Part shown: positions 6,099 through 12,505 of the stretch, in pieces
How positions within the stretch are numbered: position 1 is the first letter of the stretch
Layout of the letters: the number at the start of each line of letters is the position of its first letter
NCBI GenBank assembly: GCA_003491635.1
Contig: DNCG01000064.1
Span: 1-16,839, forward strand
Reading direction: 5' to 3'
DNA: 16,839 nucleotides
DNA from: Actinomycetota bacterium
GTDB taxonomy: Bacteria; Actinomycetota; Aquicultoria; Subteraquimicrobiales; UBA9087
Made by a program: the position numbers and the translations under genes
The notes under the pieces: model-generated
Told to the model about the DNA's origin: nothing
The model's database searches: none
What the model saw: the letters and a program-made list of their open reading frames with translations, nothing else

Positions 6099-6458
6099 GT
6101 GAGCAGAATCAGGCATCTTCTTTCCGCGGAAGAGGGTTTTACCTTGCTAGAGCTGGCCATCGTGGTGCTCATCCTGGCTATCCTCATCGGCATCGTGGTG
6201 GCCACCTATCAAGCCTCGACGAGACTGATGTCGAAAACCGTTTGCAGGGCAAACCTGCGCCTCATTCGTGGAGCAATAGAGACCTACCGCTCCGTTAACG
6301 AAGGGCAAAATCCCCCCAATTTGGACTACCTTAAACCAGATTACATCAAAGACACCTTTGAGTTCAAGTGCTCTGCCACTGAGCAAGCCTACATCGAAAT
6401 CGGCACGGCTGGGGTGAGCGATGTGAAGTGCCCCAGCCTCGGACATGAGGAGTTTTAG
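6099..6458 (+). CDS. Type IV prepilin-like (pseudopilin) protein
   Basis: A 119-residue protein with a short leader (MSRIRHLLSAEEG) and the prepilin-peptidase signature G13|FTLLE with Glu at position 5 after the cut. The hydrophobic helix LAIVVLILAILIGIVVATY follows. The mature part is short: an amphipathic helix (RANLRLIRGAIETYRSV), then a small C-terminal domain with cysteines in EFKCSATE and DVKCPS that could pair. This size fits minor pilins, ComGC-like proteins or type II secretion pseudopilins; no assembly ATPase, platform protein or peptidase is in the window. Start: GTG at 6099 with AAAGGAG 4 bases upstream. The gene is read rightward, against its neighbours, and is followed after 16 bases by a GGDEF-like membrane protein. 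Confidence 0.88.
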   Translation: MSRIRHLLSAEEGFTLLELAIVVLILAILIGIVVATYQASTRLMSKTVCRANLRLIRGAIETYRSVNEGQNPPNLDYLKPDYIKDTFEFKCSATEQAYIEIGTAGVSDVKCPSLGHEEF

Positions 6459-6474
6459 AGAAAGGAGAAATACC

Positions 6475-7248
6475 ATGAAATACTCAAAACTTGAGGGACT
6501 GGTGTTGATATTCGGAATCGGTGCCATCCTGGGAACAATTGCCACCTCCTTGGTTGGGCGAGCCGATGCCGTGGAGATAATAGCCCAGCTTCTCCTCATT
6601 CTCGTCATCGTCGGCGCCGCTCATTACGGGAGAATCGGAGGGACGGTGACGGCCCTAGTTGCCACCATGGTCTACGCCCCGATGCGTCTCCTGACTCTAG
6701 CAGGAGCGGAATCGCTCTTTCTAGCTCAACTGATTGGACTTCGCACTCTGGTCTACTTGCTTCTGGGAATCGGCGGGGGAGAGATTTGTTTCAGGATCAA
6801 ATATTTTCTTACAGGACTTGAGGACAGAAGCTACATCGACGATGTAACCCTTCTTTACAATCCCCCGTACCTAGCTAAACTTTTCAAAAACTACGCTCAA
6901 CAATTTGAACGCTACAAAAACCCCTTCTCCGCGTTGACCATCGGGATGAACGACAGGGCTCTTCAAGCCCTAAGGAAAAAACATTACAAGAAAAGAATGA
7001 GAGAAATTGGAGCGATCATCCGACGTGACGTCCGCCTTGTTGACGAAGTCGGTCGGCTGAGAGAAGATAAATTCCGCCTGATCCTTCCCAATACGAAAAC
7101 ACCGGGTGCTTCAATCACCGGGGAAAGATTGAAAAAAGAAGTCCTTCGGTATCTTCAAAAATACGGTGATTTTCCGGAGGATGCGGTAAAAGTTACAGTC
7201 CTGAGTTACCCGGAGGACAAGGAAGACTTAGAAAAACTAATGGAGTAG
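6475..7248 (+). CDS. Membrane protein with degenerate GGDEF domain
   Basis: The 257-residue protein has four to five hydrophobic segments in residues 8-105 (for example LVLIFGIGAILGTIATSLV and IIAQLLLILVIVGAA), then a cytoplasmic domain from about 120. DDVTLLYNPPYLAKLF corresponds to the D-LTGLYNR-YL opening of GGDEF domains. EVGRLREDKFRLILPNT (191-207) corresponds to the active-site hairpin, but GGDEF is replaced by REDKF (196-200). The metal-binding DxDxFKxxND stretch has become TIGMNDRALQALRKKH (155-170). Diguanylate cyclase activity is therefore very unlikely; a sensing or scaffold role is more plausible. No RxxD inhibitory-site call is made. The ATG at 6475 has GGAGA upstream; an ATG at 6445 lies inside the prepilin gene. 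The last 12 bases overlap the end of the VanW gene. Confidence 0.78.
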   Translation: MKYSKLEGLVLIFGIGAILGTIATSLVGRADAVEIIAQLLLILVIVGAAHYGRIGGTVTALVATMVYAPMRLLTLAGAESLFLAQLIGLRTLVYLLLGIGGGEICFRIKYFLTGLEDRSYIDDVTLLYNPPYLAKLFKNYAQQFERYKNPFSALTIGMNDRALQALRKKHYKKRMREIGAIIRRDVRLVDEVGRLREDKFRLILPNTKTPGASITGERLKKEVLRYLQKYGDFPEDAVKVTVLSYPEDKEDLEKLME

Positions 7249-9081
7249 CTGCCCTTGCTCGGCTGGCTCTGAGATAGAGGTAGGCGTGGTCTCCCCGCTT
7301 GGAACTGGGAGCTCCATCGTTCCCACCCGCACCACCGCTTGCTTCGGTCTATATCGGCTAAAAAATTTGTCCTTTCTAACCAAAACTCCGTCCCTCTCAA
7401 CCGTTCTATAGACCGTGATGTCGCGTCCCTCCACCCCCTCCTCTTCTACCTTCTCCTGGCCCTTGAGCAAAGTAGGATCCTCCACATACTTCGTCGTATA
7501 CGGCTTCAGATTGGCGAAGAGAGTTGCCGAATAGGAAACTTCCGTGCCAAAGTCGGTGCTGTAAAAGGCCACCGTCACCGTACTCGCCGTGTAAGAGGTC
7601 TTGATCAAGAGGTAGGTACTCGTATCGTTTTTGAATTTGAAATCCGGACCGGGATAGGATACCGTCGCATCTCGCCCAGCGGGGTAACGGCTGATGTAAA
7701 AGCTGTGACAGTACCTCTCTGCAATCTCATAACCTCCAAAGAAGGCAGTGTTAAAGATGGTCGTACCCACCTGACAAACTCCCCCGCCGATAGCCGGCAC
7801 CAACTCTCCATTGAGAATCATCGGAGCCTCCTGATATCCCTTCTCGGCCGTTCTATCCCCAACCACCTCGTTAAAAGAAAAAATCTCCCCGGGCGCGATG
7901 ATGGTCCCATCCAGCTCCTTAGCTAAAAGATGGATATTGTGGACCCTGGCTGTATGCTTTGGATTATATGAGGTAGTATATGCAACCACCTGTTCCTTGA
8001 TGCCCATTGCCCGGGCTTTTTCCGTTGTTATCTTCGGGGTCACCACCTTCGTCGATAAGAGGACTTCCCTGGGTGCCGGCAACCGGATAACCTGCTCAAG
8101 AAGGAAAAAAGCAGCCTCTTCATCGATCTTGAGACCGCTCTGGCTGGGGATTATGGTGACCTTCTTACCAACCACATTGAACCGGGCATCTCGTGGATCA
8201 ATGTTGATGGACCGCGTAATCTCCCCGATTCTTTCCTTCGTCTTCTTTTCATTCAAGCAGGCAGTGAGGGTGCGAGATTTTCCATCCTCCGCTTTAGTGT
8301 GCTTGAAGGTGATGAGCTCGCCTACTTCTTCAGGCTTTAACTCCCATGAATACCTGTCGTATCTTAAAACGATGGGGACACTCAAAAATAACTTGACCTC
8401 GTTATAGGCTTCAGCAACATCTTCCTCGGTTAGTTCGACCGGTAAAATATCAACGGGGAGATCCGCCTCTCGATCCCTGAGAGCAACCAGCTTTCTTCTG
8501 ACCAAGGTGAAGGTCTCGGGCCTTCTCAGCTTCATCCCGATCTGACTGGGAACTATCTCTACCTCGGTTTCCTTTATTTTGATGCCCGCATTAACCGGTT
8601 CCCTGTCGACTTCTGTGGCCACACCATTCACAAATTGACTCAGAAGCTTTTGATCCACGGAATAGATTAGAGGAATATCCACAGGCTCGCACCAGCTGCA
8701 AAGTCTCAGGCGGAGACGTTGAAATATCCCCCCCGCTCTACCAACCCCAAAAGCCTTTTTGACCGTTTTAGTGATGTTAACTTTGGTATCAAACTGAGCG
8801 GGATAAACCACCCATGTCTTATCGGCGTGTCGAAGAGTTACCTGTTTAATCAAGGCTGCCTTTTGCTTGGTGCTCAATTTAAGAACTGCTTCCTCGGGAG
8901 TCAGGTGCCCGACGGAAATACCCGAGACTCTCACGCCATGATGAATCCTGCCCCAATGAATGAGATGATCCGCAAAAATAAGGGCCCCCAAAAAAATAAG
9001 GACACCCAAGAAGAGGTTGAGAAAAATCCTTTTATACGCCTTTGGAATATTGATCTTCATCGGACTCAACATAAGCATCAT
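7237..9081 (-). CDS. VanW family protein with peptidoglycan-binding-like and G5 domains (YoaR type)
   Basis: A 614-residue exported, membrane-anchored protein. An N-terminal helix (about 18-40, FLNLFLGVLIFLGALIFA) anchors it. VRVSGISVGHLTPEEAVLKL starts the first of two YoaR-type putative peptidoglycan-binding domains (about 48-340). The VanW domain (about 370-510) shows YTTSYNPKHTARVHNI, GEIFSFNEVVG, GGGVCQVGTTIFN and YPAGRDATVSYPGPD. A G5-like domain follows (about 535-590, GRDITVYRTVERDGVLVRKDKFFSRY), then a proline/serine-rich tail. VanW-type proteins occur in Gram-positive envelopes and some resistance clusters; their biochemical role is not settled. It follows the second DUF881 gene by 8 bases, so it is probably the last gene of that operon. 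Several close ATG codons (9081, 9078, 9072, 9060) make the exact start uncertain. Confidence 0.9.
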   Translation of the reverse strand: MMLMLSPMKINIPKAYKRIFLNLFLGVLIFLGALIFADHLIHWGRIHHGVRVSGISVGHLTPEEAVLKLSTKQKAALIKQVTLRHADKTWVVYPAQFDTKVNITKTVKKAFGVGRAGGIFQRLRLRLCSWCEPVDIPLIYSVDQKLLSQFVNGVATEVDREPVNAGIKIKETEVEIVPSQIGMKLRRPETFTLVRRKLVALRDREADLPVDILPVELTEEDVAEAYNEVKLFLSVPIVLRYDRYSWELKPEEVGELITFKHTKAEDGKSRTLTACLNEKKTKERIGEITRSINIDPRDARFNVVGKKVTIIPSQSGLKIDEEAAFFLLEQVIRLPAPREVLLSTKVVTPKITTEKARAMGIKEQVVAYTTSYNPKHTARVHNIHLLAKELDGTIIAPGEIFSFNEVVGDRTAEKGYQEAPMILNGELVPAIGGGVCQVGTTIFNTAFFGGYEIAERYCHSFYISRYPAGRDATVSYPGPDFKFKNDTSTYLLIKTSYTASTVTVAFYSTDFGTEVSYSATLFANLKPYTTKYVEDPTLLKGQEKVEEEGVEGRDITVYRTVERDGVLVRKDKFFSRYRPKQAVVRVGTMELPVPSGETTPTSISEPAEQGQLLH

Positions 9082-9089
9082 AAGAGAGA

Positions 9090-9806
9090 TTATTCTTCCT
9101 CGATTGGTGTAGCATAGAGGGGCTGGATTTCCCTTCCAATAGCAGGAATTGACAGATCACTCACCTTGGCAATCTCAAAGGAAACTCCTCCCAAAGAGCC
9201 GAGAACATCCCGAATACCCCCCGCTAGGACCACTCCCTGATAAAGGGTTTCGGAATCCCCGATCGCTCTTATCTCGTAAGGAGAGTTGATCGCGCTCCCG
9301 TTGATCCAGAGACCACCCCTTCTTCTCCTAAAAGCCGTTCTAGCTGTGACGCGGCGGCCATTTATGGAGATGGCCTCGGCGCCGGCTGTTCTCAACTCCT
9401 GAATCAAATCCAACATGTCATAAGAGCCCAGGAGACCCTTCTTGTCATCCAACTGAATTTGCACCCCCTGCCCTTCGACCCCGACGAGTCCGGTAACGAT
9501 CCTCAAATTCTCTAACTTTTGAGCAGCCTCATTGAGGATGGTCTTCTTGTCCGCCTCTTCCCGCTCATATCTATACAGCTTGATCCGAAGATCAGTGACC
9601 TCGCGTTGCAAGGACTCCGCCTCCACGTTGAGTTCCCTTATGATCTGCCCCAGATTCTGCTCGGTCAAAGCGGGCAACTGCTGACTCAAACTCCGCTGCA
9701 CCCTCAACTGGTTAACCAAAAGAAACCCCACAAGGGCACAGATTATCCCGATGGTGATCTCCGTCCTCTTGATCTGGACATGATGAAGATGAAAAATGTC
9801 CCCCAT
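9090..9806 (-). CDS. DUF881 family membrane protein (second copy)
   Basis: A 238-residue protein with one N-terminal membrane helix (ITIGIICALVGFLLVNQL), a coiled coil (about 45-100), and the DUF881 domain. Conserved segments are LVGVEGQGVQIQLDDKK, MLDLIQELRTAGAEAISINGRRV and NSPYEIRAIGDSETL. The family, like YlxW/YlxX of Bacillus, has no proven activity; the domain should lie outside the membrane. It differs clearly from the other DUF881 copy at 10167-10901, so this is an old pair. The ATG at 9806 has GGGAG 5 bases upstream and lies 2 bases from the SBP stop; a TTG at 9818 would overlap SBP and is less likely. Confidence 0.9.
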   Translation of the reverse strand: MGDIFHLHHVQIKRTEITIGIICALVGFLLVNQLRVQRSLSQQLPALTEQNLGQIIRELNVEAESLQREVTDLRIKLYRYEREEADKKTILNEAAQKLENLRIVTGLVGVEGQGVQIQLDDKKGLLGSYDMLDLIQELRTAGAEAISINGRRVTARTAFRRRRGGLWINGSAINSPYEIRAIGDSETLYQGVVLAGGIRDVLGSLGGVSFEIAKVSDLSIPAIGREIQPLYATPIEEE

Positions 9807-9808
9807 TA

Positions 9809-10165
9809 TTACTCCCAACCTCTGCTCCGAAAGATATGCCGCCTGATAAGAGCAAGATTCCGAAATAGTCGGACACCAAAAGCCACCACCGCCGCCAGGT
9901 AAAGCTCTTCCACGCCTATTCCGTCGCCAATGTAGACGATGAAGGCGGCCATAAGCGTATTGCTGAAGAAGCCCGTGACAAAAAGCCTATCATTAAAATT
10001 CTTTTCCAGGCTCGCCCTCAATCCCCCAAAAGCGCTATCGAGAGCAGCTAGGACAGCTATCCCGAAATACTTCACATAAGCGGCGGGGATGGGAATCTTT
10101 AAAACAAAGCCCAATAAGACACCCGCCATCAAACCCAAGAGGGGCACCAGATATAATCTTCGCAA
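9809..10165 (-). CDS. sbp: Small basic protein (SBP, DUF1290)
   Basis: An integral membrane protein of 118 residues with three or four hydrophobic segments: LVPLLGLMAGVLLGFVL, YFGIAVLAALDSAFGG, LFVTGFFSNTLMAAFIVYIG and ELYLAAVVAFGVRLF. The wording P..YVKYFGIAVLAALDSAFGGLRA...F..R.F..GFF.NTL.AA is the hallmark of the SBP family, almost always found between DUF881 genes in Gram-positive bacteria. The C-terminal tail is basic (RNLALIRRHIFRSRG). The start is TTG, supported by AAGGAGGGAG 5 bases upstream and the lack of a better codon. The biochemical role is unknown. Confidence 0.93.
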   Translation of the reverse strand: MRRLYLVPLLGLMAGVLLGFVLKIPIPAAYVKYFGIAVLAALDSAFGGLRASLEKNFNDRLFVTGFFSNTLMAAFIVYIGDGIGVEELYLAAVVAFGVRLFRNLALIRRHIFRSRGWE

Positions 10166-10166
10166 T

Positions 10167-10901
10167 TTAACTCCCTCCTTTCCTGACAGCTTTAGCGTGT
10201 TCTATCCTTAAACTTCCTTGATAGGAAGGGAGTTTTAATTCTGAGCTCTTTTTAATATCCACCACGAGGCCAAAGAATTTCGCATATCCGTCTATGAGTT
10301 GAAGGGCCCCCTCATCCTCCCGCAAGGCCTGATAAAGGGCATCCGGATCCCCAATGGCCCTGATTCTATAAGGCGACGCCAGACGAGTGGAATTGGCCAA
10401 AATCGTATTACCGGCACAGCGAAGAGTGCTCACGCCAACCAATCGCTGCTCGTTAACGGCAATTGCCTCCGCTCCCGCTCCCCACAGGGCATTAACGATG
10501 ACCCTTAGATCATAATCGTGAATGATGTAGTTACTGGGATCCTTTCCCGAGGGAACCGTAGGGCTATCCCCAAGGACAACCTCCAAGCCAGGTCCCCTAA
10601 CGGGCGTCAAGCCGGCCGCAAAACTAAGGTTGTTCAGCTCCCGAGTAAAGGATGCCAACACCCCTTCATCAGCCGCTGCCTCTTTCTCATAATCCTCGAT
10701 CTCTTTCCGCAGCTTTTTGAGATCATCCTTTAGGCCATCTCTCTCTTGCTCAAGGTCTTTGACCACGGAGATCAGCTCCACCCTTCGGCTTTCCGGGCTC
10801 GTCTTTTGGGCTCTCCGATGGACATAAAAAGAAGTAGATAAAAGCAGCCCCAAAATTGCACAGACGATCGCAAGCGCGATATAGTCCTTGACCTTTTTCA
10901 A
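10167..10901 (-). CDS. DUF881 family membrane protein (first copy)
   Basis: A 244-residue protein with an N-terminal membrane helix (IALAIVCAILGLLLSTSFYV), a coiled coil (VKDLEQERDGLKDDLKKL and following), and the DUF881 domain. The latter shows GLTPVRGPGLEVVLGDSP, LRVIVNALWGAGAEAIAVNEQRL and LASPYRIRAIGDPDALYQAL. It is the first gene after the intrinsic terminator and promoter at 10930-10983 and probably opens the DUF881-SBP-DUF881-VanW operon. The start is ambiguous: a GTG at 10910 lies only 2 bases from the GGAGGG site, whereas the TTG at 10901 lies 8 bases from it and is preferred. Confidence 0.9.
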   Translation of the reverse strand: MKKVKDYIALAIVCAILGLLLSTSFYVHRRAQKTSPESRRVELISVVKDLEQERDGLKDDLKKLRKEIEDYEKEAAADEGVLASFTRELNNLSFAAGLTPVRGPGLEVVLGDSPTVPSGKDPSNYIIHDYDLRVIVNALWGAGAEAIAVNEQRLVGVSTLRCAGNTILANSTRLASPYRIRAIGDPDALYQALREDEGALQLIDGYAKFFGLVVDIKKSSELKLPSYQGSLRIEHAKAVRKGGS

Positions 10902-10929
10902 ATTCCACACCCTCCAATTTATTTCATAA

Positions 10930-10956
10930 AGTATATCAAACCACCACCAATGTAAA
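10930..10956 (-). promoter_or_regulatory. Candidate promoter for the DUF881-SBP-DUF881-VanW operon
   Basis: On the minus strand, TTTACA (10956-10951, 5 of 6 to the -35 consensus) and TATACT (10935-10930, 5 of 6 to the -10 consensus) are 15 bases apart, shorter than the ideal 17. The -35 hexamer shares bases with the T-tract of the terminator just upstream. Its place between a terminator and an operon start makes it a good candidate despite the spacing. Confidence 0.4.
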
Positions 10957-10983
10957 AAGGAGACAGATTAGAGACCGTCTCCT
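10954..10983 (-). terminator. Intrinsic terminator after the mutase gene
   Basis: On the minus strand a perfect 7-base stem, AGGAGAC paired with GTCTCCT, encloses 12 bases and is followed at once by a run of T (TTTTT together with the end of the stem). It lies about 30 bases after the stop of the phosphoglucomutase/phosphomannomutase gene and before the DUF881 operon, the right place and orientation for a Rho-independent terminator. Confidence 0.72.
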
Positions 10984-11011
10984 CAATACTCACACATGTC
11001 CCAACTCGACC

Positions 11012-12466
11012 CTATTGTTCAAGCAACCCCCGCGCGAATTTCCCCAGCTCTTCAAACTTTTCCTTGGAGGTCGATTCGATGTAAATCCTGATGAGGGGCT
11101 CCGTTCCCGAGGGACGTATCAAAATCCAAGAGCCCTCCGAAAGCACATATTTGACCCCATCCTTGGTGACCACCTCTTCGATGGATAAACCCGCTATGGA
11201 GGGAGGGGGACAGGTTTTAAGTTCGGCCAGAAGAACCTGCTTCTTATCCTGGGGGTACTCGACATCAAGTCGCTCGCTATAATGATGTCCGTACTCCCGG
11301 TAAATGTCCTCCAAAATATGGGACAGGGGCTTTCTCTGATAAGCTACTATTTCCGCCAACAATAAATCGGCAAGCAGTCCATCCTTCTCGGGGATATGTC
11401 CCAAGATACTCAGACCCCCACTTTCCTCTCCACCCAAGACCACAGGTTCGCTCCGCATGATCTCGCCCACATACTTGAAACCTACGGGTGTTTCCTCGAT
11501 TTTCGCGCCAAACTCGGTGGCTATCTTGTCCAGCGAATGGGTGGTGGCAACCGTGCGCACCAAGCTCCCCCTGAAACCCCGCGCCCTGAGCAGATGCAGG
11601 CAGAGGATGGTCAAAACCTGATTTGGAGAGAGGTAAACACCAAGGGAGTCGACCACGCCAAATCTATCAGCGTCCCCATCGAGAGCAAGTCCCAGGTCAG
11701 CTTTTTTCTTCAAAACCAGAGTTCTGAGCTCCTGAAGATTCTCGAAAGAGGGATCCGGAAGAAAGCCACCGAAGAGAACATCTCGGCAATCGTGAATGGG
11801 GTAAACCTCGCACCCGGCCACCTCCAGGAGAGTTTTCAGTATCCCCTGTCCCGCCCCATACATGGGATCGACCACAACCTTGAGCCCACTGCGCTTGATG
11901 AGATCGAAATCGACGAGGGTTTTCAGGTGATTGATATAGGAAGGAACGGGATCGATGAAATGAATCAGTTCGTTCCCTTCCAAAAAAACGCTCGGAATTT
12001 TAGAAACCTCGATCTCGCCTATACTCTCCTCGATCCTCTTGGTAATCTCGGGAGTAGCCGGACCGGCGTAGTCCGGAATGAATTTTATGCCATTGTACTC
12101 TGGGGGATTGTGGCTCGCGGTGAGCATGATGGCCCCCGCGGCACCATAGGCTCCAATGGCATAAGCCGTTATAGGCGTGGGCATTGCCCTTTTGACCAGG
12201 TATACAGGCATACCATTTCCAGCCAAAACAGAGGCGCAGGCTTCGGCAAACCTTTCGGCAAAAAAGCGAGTATCATAACCAATGATCAACCCGCTCTTTT
12301 GCTTCCCCTCACTCTTCACGTAATCGACGATGGCCTGTGTGACTATCCTTACATTCTCCAGAGTAAAGGCATCACACATCACCGCTCGCCAGCCATCCGT
12401 CCCAAAAGAAAGCGCACTCATTGTCGATTGACTCATAGCCGATTTTCCCTTTCTGGGCGCACTCAT
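11012..12466 (-). CDS. Phosphoglucomutase/phosphomannomutase (alpha-D-phosphohexomutase family)
   Basis: A complete phosphohexomutase of up to 484 residues. All four active-site loops are intact: TASHNPP with the phosphoserine Ser118, the metal loop DGDADR (263-268), the sugar loop GGEESGG (345-351) and the phosphate loop RPSGTEP (451-457). It interconverts 1- and 6-phosphates of glucose or mannose, and the neighbouring sugar-nucleotide transferase suggests it supplies the 1-phosphate. Whether mannose, glucose or glucosamine is preferred cannot be read from the motifs. The N-terminus is unsettled. ATG codons at 12466, 12436 and 12421 are all in frame before the conserved FGTDGWRA; the first lies in a hairpin within a duplicated 20-base element, and the second has AAAGGG about 10 bases upstream. 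An intrinsic terminator follows the gene. Confidence 0.92.
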   Translation of the reverse strand: MSAPRKGKSAMSQSTMSALSFGTDGWRAVMCDAFTLENVRIVTQAIVDYVKSEGKQKSGLIIGYDTRFFAERFAEACASVLAGNGMPVYLVKRAMPTPITAYAIGAYGAAGAIMLTASHNPPEYNGIKFIPDYAGPATPEITKRIEESIGEIEVSKIPSVFLEGNELIHFIDPVPSYINHLKTLVDFDLIKRSGLKVVVDPMYGAGQGILKTLLEVAGCEVYPIHDCRDVLFGGFLPDPSFENLQELRTLVLKKKADLGLALDGDADRFGVVDSLGVYLSPNQVLTILCLHLLRARGFRGSLVRTVATTHSLDKIATEFGAKIEETPVGFKYVGEIMRSEPVVLGGEESGGLSILGHIPEKDGLLADLLLAEIVAYQRKPLSHILEDIYREYGHHYSERLDVEYPQDKKQVLLAELKTCPPPSIAGLSIEEVVTKDGVKYVLSEGSWILIRPSGTEPLIRIYIESTSKEKFEELGKFARGLLEQ

Positions 12467-12476
12467 TGTCGATTGA
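12412..12476. repeat. 20-base direct repeat over the start of the mutase gene
   Basis: GCGCACTCATTGTCGATTGA occurs exactly at 12412-12431 and again at 12457-12476, 45 bases apart start to start. Because 45 is a multiple of three, both copies place an ATG in the same reading frame of the mutase gene, giving a partly repeated N-terminus (STMSA twice). It looks like a local duplication of the translation start region. Confidence 0.85.
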
Positions 12477-12483
12477 GTGCGCC
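12456..12483 (-). promoter_or_regulatory. Perfect 10-base hairpin at the 5' end of the mutase coding region
   Basis: GGCGCACTCA (12456-12465) and TGAGTGCGCC (12474-12483) are exact reverse complements around an 8-base loop. On the minus-strand RNA the hairpin spans the first possible ATG (12466-12464), at the junction of loop and stem. No T-run follows on either strand, so it is not a typical terminator. It could hide the first start codon and shift initiation to 12436 or 12421, or be a protein-binding palindrome. Confidence 0.55.
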
Positions 12484-12505
12484 TCTCCCCAAAAGCAACC
12501 CTCCA

